64,000 nt of DNA from positions 1,736,001 to 1,800,000 of the forward strand of contig JBBMOL010000149.1 in the NCBI GenBank assembly GCA_037954665.1. Reading direction: 5' to 3'. Positions 23,031 through 34,040 of the stretch are shown in pieces. The translations under genes and the position numbers were made by a program. Below the pieces are notes generated by a model, which saw nothing but the letters and a program-made list of their open reading frames with translations, was not told the DNA's origin and made no database searches. Positions within the stretch are counted from its first letter, which is position 1. Each line of letters starts with the position of its first letter. The DNA comes from Laguncularia racemosa (lineage: Eukaryota; Streptophyta; Magnoliopsida; Myrtales; Combretaceae).

Positions 23031-24935
23031 AGGGCTTATTCCTTAAATGTCCACTATTTTCCACTTGATTGCTTCCTTATGCTTTTAAAAAGATCCAACA
23101 ACTACTGCTATTGATCACCTATTAAAGAAGAAGATATAATTATTAGTAGTATATCATTTGTTCTAAGAAAAGCATATTTTAAATTATTAGGTAAGGGTTT
23201 AAGTTCAAGCATTGGGGTTTTTTGTCATTGATGGCATTAGTTTTGCTTCACTGGTGGTAAGCTCTTCATTTTGTCTAGTACTTATTTCAGGTACATGCTC
23301 AATACATTCATCTTCTTGCTCATCATCACTCTAATCATCAAGGATTCTTAAGACCAATTCCATAGTCTTTACACTGTCTCCTCCTCCACGGACTTAGATA
23401 AAATCCCATCAACAACATCAATTGTATGATAGGATTCACTATCATCAAATTGTTTTATAGCATCATAAACATTAAAAGTAACATGTTGATCCATTACTCT
23501 TAGAGTGAGCTTACCTTATTCCACATTAATTCATGCTTCACTCATCGCTAGGAATGGTTTGCTAAGTATCATGGGAACCTCTCTATCTTCTACCATTCCC
23601 AAGACTATAAAATCAATCGGAAAGATGAATTTGTCTACTTTCACTAAAACATTCTCCACAATACCCTCTGGATATTAATGCTTCGATCAACAAGTTGCAA
23701 AGTGACATGTGTTTGCTTACATTCTCCTAGTCTAAGTTTCTTAAAAATAGACAAAAGCATCAAATTAATACTAGTACTAAATAAGTACCTTATTAAAATG
23801 AAAATTGCCAACAATGCAAGGAACAATGAAAGTCCCCTAATCTCTCTATTTTTAAGTTGAGATAGATCATTCTACAATATAGTTAAGCACTCTCCTATAA
23901 GTATCACAGGCTCTACATCATCAATCTTTCTTTCCTTCGTACAAATCTCCTTCATGAAATTTGCATAAGATGGAATGTGCTAAAGTGCTTCTTTAAATGG
24001 GATGTTGATCTAAAGCTTTTTGAAAACACAAAGAAATTATGGTTTCACCTCTAATGGCTTGAGCTCTAATTCCTTCATTTTTTGCTTTGCTTTATCTTTC
24101 TTTGCTATCTCTTCAATGTTAGGATTTTACTCTTCCTTATCACTTTTAATCAATTGTTTACCATTCCTTAGCATGATCACATTCATAGTCTTAAGATTCT
24201 TTTTAGTGTTATTGGGTAAAGACCCTAAGGGTTTGTTGCTCAATTGCTGTGACATTTGACTCATTTGCGCTTCTAAATTCCGAATAGAGACTTGTTGATT
24301 TTGTAACATAGCGTCCCTTTTTTTTTTTTTTAACATGTAACACATCATAAAGCTCCCCTAAATTTAATTGCTTTGACTAAGGTGAAACATTCTAATTAGG
24401 TGCATGATTTTGGAACCCAAGTGGTGGTTTCAATACATTATTCTCATTTCTTCATGAAAAGCTTAAGTGATTCCTCTAGTAATGTGTTTGAATATTGTCC
24501 CTGCCTTTGAAAATTATTGACAAAACTAACTTGCTTGAGAGCATCACTTGATGATGTTGATTTAATTAAGTTTCCAACTAAGTACTCATTAATAGTATAA
24601 GAAACAATAGCTTTGAAAGAATTAAATGCAGTAAGTTTATTTGCATGTATAGTGAGTTAAGTAACTTAAGTGGCTAAATTGGAAATTGGGTCCATCTCAT
24701 TCACTACTATAGGTCTAGGTCTAGCCCTTTCATCTTGCTTGTTGTATACATTGATAGCCATATCTTATATCAATTTACATAATTCATACGCTTGCTCATG
24801 TGAATTGCTCATTAATGTACCTCTTGTTGTAGCATTCACCATTGATCCAAATGTGGCTCTTAAACCACTAGAGAAATTTTAGACTATGAGCCAAGGGATA
24901 GCCTGTGATGTCAACACTTCCTGAGTGCTTCCTTA
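23030..24935 (-). pseudogene. Athila-type gag (C-terminal part), protease and start of pol
   Basis: Read leftward: FSSGLRATFGSMVNATTRG at about 24870-24810, then YELCKLI, RQGQYSNT near 24500-24480, VSIRNLEAQMSQMSQQLSN near 24290-24235 and VIMLRNGKQL near 24180-24150. These are the usual landmarks of Athila-clade gag. Protease follows (FIVLGMVEDREVPMILSKPF at about 23610-23550), then the linker to reverse transcriptase (HKEAIKWKIVDI, GISPLIC at about 23075-23030). Many stops and frame changes. Homology switches abruptly to chromovirus reverse transcriptase at about 23025. The N-terminal gag lies on the other side of inserted element B, at 28915-29270. Confidence 0.72.
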
Positions 24936-25673
24936 TGATGTAAACCCCGCCAACTCGTGACGAAACCCAATACTCGACTTGCTAATCTCATAACCTATGG
25001 ATCTATCAAGCATAATGGACACCGCGACCCTTTATCTATAAACGAGACAAGAACCTTGTTATATACAATAACGCCACAATCAATTATGAAATGATCAATT
25101 AATAAGTTTTAGATGAACGCTACAGATTCATAATTCAATAAGTTCAATTAGTTCTTTCAAGAACCAAAGAGAAATCACTCTCAATTTTATTAATAGACTT
25201 TTCTAAAAGATGGGTTGCTACAAATGAATGTGTGACGACTATTTATAGTCTCACAACAAAAGTACACAAAATGTATAAAAAACCCTAATTGCGACTAAGG
25301 AAAACATTATATGCTGGTGGCTTAAATTTATCTAAAGCCGGCTTATATTTCTACTTAAGCCGACACTTAAAGCTGGCGACCTTGAATTTCCTCCAAGCCG
25401 ACCTATCTTCTCAATGCCAGCCACTTAGGTCGGCGGCTTACTAGCTGGCCTTCAATGCATTTTTACACCGACCACTTTAAGCCAACGGTCTTCTCCAAAG
25501 CTGGCCATTTAGGCTAGCAGTCTTCAGTAATCTTGAAGTTGTCGGCCTTTGATTCCTTCCTCGACTTCTGCCTTCATGATCCGCAGTTCAAATAGGCCTG
25601 TACTCTTTGCTCCCATCTCCTTATCTTGTCTTTGATCATCTTTGGACCAATCCTCCTAGTGTGATTTTTATCA
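24936..25673 (-). repeat. 3' LTR of element B
   Basis: TGATGTAAACCCC ... GATTTTTATCA on the plus strand, 738 bp, matching 28224-28914. It contains repeated GCCGGC/AAGCCGAC-like segments (about 25330-25545: the words 'GCCGGCTTA', 'CCAGCCACTTAGG' in variants) in place of the CACGGCCGTG array found in M. Confidence 0.9.
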
Positions 25674-26182
25674 TTCCCCTCCTCTTGAAAAGGATTTGTT
25701 CTCAAATCGTAACTTGTATTAAAAAAACTCAAATAAGTAATATTAAAAGTAGCACTAGTTGGATACTTACTAGTTCGTTTAGCACATTGTTTCTTCTGTT
25801 GCTCAATATTGAGCTTGGCCTTTTCATGCACCTCAACAGATCTCTTTATTCCTGCAAATAGAACATTCTTAACCTCACGGAGTTTTTCATCAAATTTTTC
25901 TTTCCATTCTATTTTTCTCTCAGCACTTAATCTTTTTTTTTCTCTTTTTTTTTCCTCTATAATATCACTCAACTTATTTTTACCACTAACTCTCATTTGT
26001 TCTCTATCTTTTTCTTTGACAATAGTACTTAGTTTATTTTTGCCACTCATTCTCTTTTGTTCCCTCTCTTTTTGTATCCTCACTTGATCTTCATAAACCT
26101 CACTAGATTTCAAAGGATAAAGAGTAATAAGTTTCGGTTCTTGTACAAATGAGTACTTGTTGGTGAATCCATCATGTTTCAC
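25574..26182 (-). pseudogene. Element B pol remnant: protease-RT linker fused to integrase tail
   Basis: A 202-codon open frame. Its first part (SSEVYEDQVRIQKEREQK) is the post-protease linker. It is followed by a lysine- and glutamate-rich repeat built on SGKNKLSxIxxEKxREQ (about 26100-25930, unit near 69 bp). From about 25830 it is the C-terminal tail of integrase (KAKLNIEQQKKQC, ATFNITYLSFFN, DLRTNPFQEEGND), ending inside the 3' LTR. So the internal deletion joins the linker to the tail in an open frame. The charged repeat predicts a helical or disordered segment. Whether the fused frame is translated is unknown, since the gag and protease frame upstream has stops. Confidence 0.8.
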
Positions 26183-27721
26183 TTATCTATCAAACTATCA
26201 TGACCTCCCTAATAACAAGTGTATAGCTTACATTAAAATTACATCACACAATACTTCATCTCCATACTTCCCAATGCTAAAAGAAATCAACACCTATTTT
26301 GTGACTCTAACTTCACCACTATTGTTAAGCCATTACAATTTATAAGGATAAGGATGTTTAATTATAGGAAGCCCCAACTCTTCCACCATGGTTGTGCTAG
26401 TAGCATTTGTACAACTCTCACCATCTATAATCACACTATACACCTTGTTTTAAACTAGGCATCTAGTATGAAAGATATTCTCCCGTTGCACATTTTTCTC
26501 TCCTCTAACCTGTACAGTCAAAGCTCTCCTGGCTAATAATAACTCCCCCTACACAGCATACTCCTCTCCCTCATCATCCTCCAGTAGTGGCATAAACTCA
26601 TGATCTGAGTCACTATCAGTTTTAATCTCACCATTATATCTTATCACCATAACTCATCTATTGGGACATTGATTAGCTATATGTCCTCTACCCTAACATT
26701 TAAAACATTTAATTTCTCGATTCCTAGAAGTAGAAGGATTAGATTTACCTCTAGTCCCATGAGATACCAAGTTTGATGTTTGTTCTGGTAATGGCTTGGA
26801 ATGGAGTTGTTTCTCCTCCTTCTCCCTTACATCAGCTTTCCAATTAGAAGAACTCGGTATGGTACGTGTGGTGCTACTGCTCTTCCTCTTGAGTTGCTTC
26901 TCGACTTTAATGGCCATATGAACCATATCCTCTAGTTCCATATAATGCTGCAACTTTACCACATTCTGAATCTCCTTATTCAAGCCTGCTAAAAATCTAG
27001 GCATAGTTGCCTCTCGATCCTCCTCAATATTAGCCCTGATCATGATAACCTACATCTACTTATGATACTCCTCCATACTACTATAACCTTGCTTAAGGGT
27101 TTGTAATTTGTTATACAATTCCCTATAATAGTATGTAAGTACAAATCGTTTTCTCATGATCCTCTTCATCTCCTCTCATGTGCCTACTAGCGATTCCCTA
27201 TTCCTCCTCCTATTCAACAAAAGCTGATCCCACAAAACAATTACATAATCAGAAAATTCAATGGTAGCAAGTTTTACCTTTTTGGCTTCAGAATAGTTAT
27301 GGCACTAAAAAATCATCTCTACCTTCTTCTCCCACTCCAGATACACCTTAAGGTCATTCTTCCCTTAGAAGGAAGACATTTTTATCTTTATGTTCCCTAG
27401 GTTGCTATCTTTTTCATGCTTAGCTCCTCTACTTCTCCCTACATCCCTCCTATAACCCATGAAAAAATCCTGATCAGATTCAGCTGTAAACCCTTCTCTA
27501 CCCTACTCATTTTCTTTCATGCGCACTATCCCTCTTGGCATTTTACCCCTCTTACACCCAGCAGAAGCAATCTATGATTGCTCAAAATTTTGCTCCATCT
27601 ACTCATGAAATTGATTTATCTCTGCTCTAAACATTCTCCTCATCTCCGTAGTTAGAGTTTCCGTGATCAATTTTGCATCAATTCCCCTCATCACACTTTC
27701 AGGAGAATTTCTCTAAGACAT
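26183..27721 (-). pseudogene. Element B gag-protease
   Basis: The start codon is at 27721-27719 (MS, then a stop replacing the third codon, then RNSPES). The capsid contains VYLEWEKKVEMIF, FSDYVIVLWDQLLLNRRRNR, EEMKRIMRKRFVLTYYYREL and, in the intact stretch 26693-27043, EEDREATMPRFLAGLNKEIQ. Zinc knuckle CFKC-GRGHIANQC at about 26700-26660, where a Gln codon became TAG. Protease near 26440-26400 (VIIDGESCTNATS; the usual GGS is GES). Several stops are Gln-to-stop changes. Gag closely resembles that of element M and differs from the Athila gag around it. Confidence 0.85.
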
Positions 27722-28209
27722 ATTGCTGCACAAGACAATATTAGGAGTAATAAAATGAAATATCTCAAATTCACTTGCTCATGTGTTTCACTCAAATAGC
27801 TCTACTGTTCTCATCAATCTTTACCCACTAAAAATTTCTCTTTTCGGTTCTTTTGGAACTAACAATCCAATTGGATTTGTTCCTGTAGAAATTAACCTAA
27901 ATCTCTCAACAGCAGTTTCGTAATACGATTTGACAAGGTTCACATAGCACTACGAATTCAACTAAGGATCACCACAAACTCTAAAACATAATTTTGCAAC
28001 ACTGCTTTTTTTTATATGAATTTCCTCTTCTTCTTTTTTTTACTATTAAGAAAGGAAGTGTGTACTATTCCTTTCAATACTAACAACAATCAAATTCAAT
28101 CTACTTGCAACAATTCAAAATTTAAAGAACAATTTTTTTTAAATCCAAACCCTAGATCTAAGAACAGGTAATTAAAATAACAACATAGGCGATCTTAACA
28201 AACCTGATT

Positions 28210-28221
28210 GCTCTGATACTA
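28210..28221 (-). other. Primer-binding site of element B
   Basis: Minus strand TAGTATCAGAGC, one change from the tRNA-Met-complementary TGGTATCAGAGC, two bases inside the 5' LTR. Confidence 0.85.
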
Positions 28222-28223
28222 AA

Positions 28224-28914
28224 TGATGCAAACCCTGCCAACCCGTGATGAAACCCGACACTTGACTTACTAATCTCACAACCTATGGATCTATCAAGAA
28301 CGATGAACACCGAGACCCTTTGTCTATAAACAAGACAAAAACCTTGGTATATGCAATAACACTACAATCGATTGATAAGTTTTAGATGAACTCCACGAAT
28401 TCACAATCCGATAAGTTCAATTAGTTCTTTCAAGAATAAAAGAGAAATCACTCTCAATTTTATGAATAGACTTTTCCAAAATATGGGTTGTTACAAATGA
28501 ATGTGTGACAACTATTTATAGTCTCACAACAAAAGTACACAAAACGTTTAAAAAACCTTAATTGCGACTAAGGAAAACATTATATGCCAACGACCTAAAT
28601 TTGTTTTAAGCCAGCTTATATTCTACTTAAATCGGCACTTAAAGCTGGTGGCCTTGACTTTTCGCCAAGCCAACCTATCTTCTCAATGCTGGCCACTTAG
28701 GCCAGCGGCCTTCTCCAAAGTCAACCATTTAGGCTAATGGCCTAAGCCTCCAAGGGTGGCGGTCTTTAGTAATCTTAAAGCTACCGGCCTTTGATTCCTT
28801 CCCTAACTTCCGCCTTCGTGATCCGCACTTTAAATAAGCTCGTGCTCTTTGCTCCCATCTCCCTATCTTGTTTTGATCATCCTTGGATCAATCCTCCTAG
28901 TGTGATCTTCATCA
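28224..28914 (-). repeat. 5' LTR of element B
   Basis: TGATGCAAACCCTGCC ... GATCTTCATCA, 691 bp. It aligns with 24936-25673, with substitutions and deletions totalling about 47 bp. Flanked on the right by CCTTA. Confidence 0.9.
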
Positions 28915-29270
28915 CCTTATATCTCCCCCAAGCATTTTAAAGCCATTTCCTCTCTATTTGAACAAAATTCATGATGTCTTTTCTAAGCTTCACAATCCAT
29001 GTAGGTGGAAAGAACTTTGAAAGAAACTTTTCAAAGAGTTGGTTCAAAGTGGTTATCGACTCTTGCAACATTAAATTCAATCGGCTTCTCACTTTGTCTC
29101 ACAGTGAAAAAGAAAAAGTCTTAGCCTAATTGTATCATTAGATACTCCCTTAAAAGTATCACAAATTTAGAGGAACTGTGTGATATGCTTATTAGGATCC
29201 TCATGTGTTAAATTAATCTTTCCTAAATTACTTTAGCCAAAAATTAACAAAAAAACTGCATTAAGCCCTA
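28915..29270 (-). pseudogene. Athila-type gag, N-terminal capsid part (interrupted by element B)
   Basis: Read leftward from about 29235: LTHEDPNKHITQFLKICDTF, then VSNDTIRLRLFPFSLRQSEK, FKVLSTYMDCEA and NREEMALKCLGE, ending at the CCTTA duplication. The gag continues at 24935 on the other side of element B (LIVKISSGLRATFG). The order HEDPN..H...FL.ICDTFK..G.....IRLRLFPFSL is the classic Athila/Tat-type gag. Stops are present. Confidence 0.75.
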
Positions 29271-29640
29271 TATGCAAATTCAATTTAATTAACAATAGTT
29301 ACAAACTCCCAACTTCACTAGATTAACTAAATAAAAATCTTGACTAATTTTAAATCTTCTTCAATTTTAATAAAATATTCTATAATCATACGTTTAGACC
29401 CTAAATACATAATTATTGCATCAAGATTCATAATAAGATTAATTTAAATATTTAAATACATTATAATATAGTAACAAGAGCGAATTAGTAAATAAATTTC
29501 ATTAATCTTCTACATAAAAAGATCTAGCACATAATTAAATTAGGAAAGTGCACCAAGATATGGAAACAATTCATCAAATAGTTCACTGAAGGATTCTATT
29601 AAAGAACAATACTTCTAATTATGAGTGAGTATAAAAATCA
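29271..29640. other. AT-rich sequence upstream of the Athila-type gag
   Basis: A/T-rich with no usable frame. Presumably the decayed 5' leader or gag N-terminus of the Athila-type element. No LTR or primer site was identified. Confidence 0.35.
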
Positions 29641-30130
29641 TCCAAGAAAAGATTAAAAAAATTTAAAATCTCTACATGTTCGTGGCCGCTCGTCAATTTC
29701 CCATGCAAGGAGTTCTCTCTTATGGCGGCTATGTTCTTGAGTGTGGAGTCCTTTCCAATCGGTCTCGTCTTCTATGTGAAAGTGCACGCCTCTGTGGAGT
29801 ACGCGGCTTCCTCCTCTCAAAATTGGTTCTGTCCACTAGGAATGTGGGCTCTGTTTTATCCTACTTTTTATTTTCAAATTTTTAATCCCCTTCACTGGAC
29901 TATTCTTTTTTCCAATTTGATTCTCTTGGATGGATTTGATTCCACTGGATCGAGCTTGTGCTAGAGTGATGGCGGGCTTTAACTTATCGACAAGTGGCTT
30001 GACATCTAAATTTCCAGAAGATGCTTGGACGACTTCAACGTTGACGATGGCCCATTTGACTTGCATTTATCAAACTTAGATGTTGGGCTTATCGTGCACA
30101 CAATTCTATGGCATGAACCGTGTAAAAGTC
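29641..30130. other. Unassigned segment with coding-like composition
   Basis: Less AT-rich than its surroundings and open on both strands: 29676-29885 and 29722-29964 on plus, 29836-30066 on minus (begins MQVKWAIVNVEVVQASSGNL). Neither strand's translation matches a family I know. It could be a leader region of the Athila-type element or a captured fragment. Confidence 0.3.
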
Positions 30131-33100
30131 CACACATAAAAAATACATAAATATATAACTATTTGACATCCAATTACCTTTCCTTTTTTATCATTTTCCA
30201 GTTTCTTCCCTTTAGTTGATTAATATCCTTAAAGGTGCCGTTCACTTTAATTATAAGTTCCTCAATGTATATTTCCAATTGATTACCATCGTATTTCACT
30301 GACCAATATTCAATCTCCATACTTTCCATTAATACAATAGTTTGCTTATATCCAAATATTGAGGCAATAGTAGTTTGACCATGTCAATTTATTCTCATCC
30401 TTACAAAGGTACTCAATCTCTACCTCAAATTCATGACCACATATCGTAGAGACTTATTCAATTTCAATTAGGGTGGAACAATTACTTTTAAATCTCCATA
30501 AATAGTTCTCCACAAATGCAAATTTAATAATGTTTGTCCATACTACTCTATCTTTTTTGCTTCTCTTTCTTCCTTGATTTAATACTCAAATTCTTCAGCC
30601 TAAGAATCCATGTGTCCTTCTTGTCAAAGATATGACGATTACAAAAAATTAAGAGTTAGGATTAATAGAGTAGTATAGGTAGGATATTTACTTTTATTTT
30701 GATACAAACAAATATAGATACATATATTCAAATTCCAAGTCTTTAAATTTAGAATATAAATTTACCCAGGTTTTACTCCATCTCACCATTAAGTAAGTTT
30801 CTCTTAAAAGCTCTGGTACCACCTTTTTATTATCATACCCTCAAATCGAGTCTAGTAATGGTATCTTTATAAGCCATTGTTCAATGTGTACACCCAATAA
30901 CCATTTGATAGTCAAAGCGCACAAGATTCTAATAACATTTGTCAACTTGTTTACATATCAATTACAATACATGCGGATAGGTGTAAATGATTAAGGATAT
31001 ATTTATATACTTCATTTTGAATGGCAAATCCTTTTCAATATCATAGAAAGTCGATATCCCTCACCAAATAATGAGAATGGGGAAAGCCACATATTTTGGA
31101 GTAAACAACTAGCTTCTAAAAGTAAGCTTATCATGTAACATTTTGAATAAGAGAAATGCTCTTCACATAGATCCTAGTCTATCCCAAACTTTGAGATGAC
31201 TTATAAGAAAGGAACCTATTAGAATACAAGCACAAGAACTTAGTGAGGTTCCTCTCTCATACTATATACAACAATCAATTATGCATGAGTTATCACATAT
31301 AAGTATGAGTGCAACAATCAAACATATGAATACAACAACTTATACAGTCATCTAGAAACTAAATAAGGTCAAGAACACAAACCCTCTCATGACCATGGGA
31401 TAGGAAGTAATAATACTCATTCACATAGATAATTTTATTGTCAAACCTAAGTGTCACTATCCCCTAAGTTAGATTTTTAATAAAATAGGCATATTATTCA
31501 GGTACTAGTGAATGTATGTTGAAAAATAAAATAGAGAACATAACTTTATGAAGCAAATGCAGTCATCCACACCCTTAAGTGATGAATCTCTACACAAAGC
31601 CCAATCAAAGGACGATAGTTCCTAATACCACTTAGTTTCCAAAGGTTGAGGTAAGGTAATATCATAGAGTGTAAACCACCCTACAGCCTCTATGTACCAT
31701 CACATAGTACTAATAGCCTTTAGTAGTTATGCAAAGCATGACCATTTAAATTTAAGCTAGATATAATTAAATCCATATTAGGTAGGCAATCGTAGAGTTC
31801 ACAGGCACTCAACAAATATTCAAATATGCACATCACATCAAGCATTCCATTATTAAGTATATATTTTAATGTGTAGCAAACAATCAAACAAATATGCAAA
31901 TGCATGCACGTATCCTCATATATATTTCCCCCATGCATTAGTCCAATTTTTATTACCCTAAATACATCTAGGTGTTCTATACTATAAGTACAAGTAGACA
32001 TAATAATCATAGAGAGTAGCTCCCCTATCTATGGTGAGTCCTAATTGAAAGATTTCTTTAGAAAGTAATCAATCGTGGAGTACTCAAGCTCAAGATCAGG
32101 ACCATGCAGGTTGATAAATAAAGGTTAGATATATAGTCATTATAGCTAAAGTATATGGAGTTGCAATTGAGTTAAGTTAAAATTAGCTTCACTCATTTCT
32201 CAATCTAAACTTCATTTTGGATTATTGTAGTTTATTCATTTTGATTTCTTCATTTTTTTAATTATTATTATTATTACCGATAGGTGGCCACTGTCATGCT
32301 TCAAAAGCCTAGTTTATTGTGAACTTATTACAATTTCATAAAGGTAAGTCAAAATTTGTATGATAGGTTAAATTAGGTAGAGTTTCCAATGCTGTTAAAT
32401 TGTTTTTTCGAACTTTATAAAATATTTAATTGATTAAAGTAATTTCTAAGTTAAATATAATTTGTTAAATTAGGGATTATACTATTTATTTTTCTTTGGA
32501 TATGAGTATTGGTGTTTGGCTCTATTAAGTTCTTCTTGGATCTAGTTCTAAATTTTTATTTTCGAGTACAAGGCCACAACTAAAGCTAGGTTGGGCACAA
32601 ATAGAAGGTCCATTACATTTTGTTAATGCAGAGTCACTTAAAGATGTAACCTATCACGTTTTAAGTTCAATAACCTATAGTTGCTCATATAGTACCGACA
32701 TATACACATACATATTTACTATTTATTTTTATTTATTTATCAACCTAATTTGTCATTTCATAATATATTGTTTATCATGATCTTGTATGATATATTGGCA
32801 CAGCTGTATATATGCATATCGGTAATTTCAATTTTGGAACTCCTAATTTATCTCTAGAGCTTCATATTCACAATTGTCATTCAATCATGGGAAATAAAAT
32901 TCATTCACTTATGCTTCTTTAAGGCCTACAACATATGCACCTATATGCTTAATACAAATCCATTTTTTTTTATTTCGAGATTTCAATTGTATTGATAACG
33001 AAGGCCACTACAATCATACATATTACATCTAGTAATATCTTAAAAACTAAGCTAGGTTCCTGTACACTTTGACATACATACATAATGTGTGCTTTATCAA

Positions 33101-33420
33101 ATTCCCTAAATTTTATTTTACTATTCTAAAGCATGAAAATAAGTTATATGCTTATGTCCATTTACTCTATATTTCGATCTTGATTCATGTATATATTATA
33201 TGGAAATGAATTCTATGAAGTTACTATTATCTAAAGTTTCCTAAAGTTTATAAATCAATAATTGAGATTTTCTTGATTTTTAAAATACCTTGGAACGGAA
33301 GGTGATGCCTCTATGCCATTAAATTGAGTCACAGAAATTTATTTACATGCCTTATTTATAATTCAAATTTTAGAATCCCTAATTGCCTTTTACCGTTTAT
33401 CGTGTAAAAAAAGTTGCTAC
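30131..33420. other. AT-rich noncoding DNA, partly LTR-like
   Basis: No genes identified. At 30240-30420 the minus strand has short coding-like stretches (ICGHEFEVEIEYLCKDENKL, MEIEYWSVKYDGNQLEI) with frame breaks that I cannot assign. At 31500-32150 the sequence (ATGCACGTATCCTCATATATATTTCCCCCATGC; AGCTCCCCTATCTATGG) has the style of a minus-strand chromovirus LTR. No matching partner copy was found in the window. 32220-33420 shows only A/T-rich sequence. Confidence 0.35.
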
Positions 33421-33429
33421 AGGATGACG

Positions 33430-34040
33430 ACATGCTATATATATATATATATATATATATTGTTAAGATTGCAAATAAGTTGAGTCGAGTTTTTACGAGT
33501 TTAAAAATTACAAGTTCGCGAATCCTAACTCATTTATCTAAACAAGTCTAAAACTCATTTATTTAAATAAGTATGAGTTGGAGTTCATTTAGGTGAACGA
33601 GCATGCTTAAGAGCCTATTTGTAAGTTTGCTTATTAATAATATAAACGAGAGAGTCTGCTCAAGATTTTATTTGTGAACTAATTTATTAATAATATAAAT
33701 AAAAGTCTACTTACAAGTCTATTAACAAGCTAACTTATTAGTAATATAAATAAAGACCTATTCATCATCCTATTTGTGAGCCTACTTATGAGGTTGTTTG
33801 TAAGTAAGTTCGTTAACAATATAAACGAATTTACTGATAAGCTTACGAACTGATTTATTAATAATATAAATAAGTTTACTCTTAAGTTAGCTAACTTGTA
33901 AGCCTAAATAGGAGTTTGAACTTGGCTCATTTAAATAAGTGAGCATTAATTTAAGATTAAGTTTGGATTGTTTATTGATCAAGCTCAAACCGAACCAAGC
34001 TTAAAGTGAGCCGAACATGAATAGCTTAACTAAGATTTAT
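33430..34040. repeat. Repeat-rich block with TTAATAATATAAA units next to a TA microsatellite
   Basis: After (TA)n at about 33437-33460, the word TTATTAATAATATAAA(T/C) or close variants recurs about every 60-80 bp (near 33630, 33690, 33740, 33815, 33860). It is separated by phrases such as AAGCCTATTTGTGAG and AGTTTACTTATAAG. Words such as GAACTTGGCTCATTTAAATAA and AGTGAGCCGAACATGAA resemble a common non-autonomous plant repeat whose class I cannot fix. Weak GTTAAG/CTTAAC ends (33463, 34025) might be terminal inverted repeats. Confidence 0.4.

Larger units (their letters stand above)
24936..28914 (-). mobile_element. Element B: CRM-like element with large internal deletion
   Basis: Two LTRs (24936-25673 and 28224-28914) and a perfect 5-bp target duplication, CCTTA at 24931-24935 and 28915-28919. 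The polypurine tract (minus strand CAAGAGGAGGGGAA, 25674-25687) is identical to that of element M. The primer site (28210-28221) is tRNA-Met type. The interior codes for gag and protease, and then passes straight to the integrase tail. Reverse transcriptase, RNase H and the integrase core are absent. It is inserted in the gag of the Athila-type element. LTRs differ from each other more than those of M, so it is the older insertion. Confidence 0.92.
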
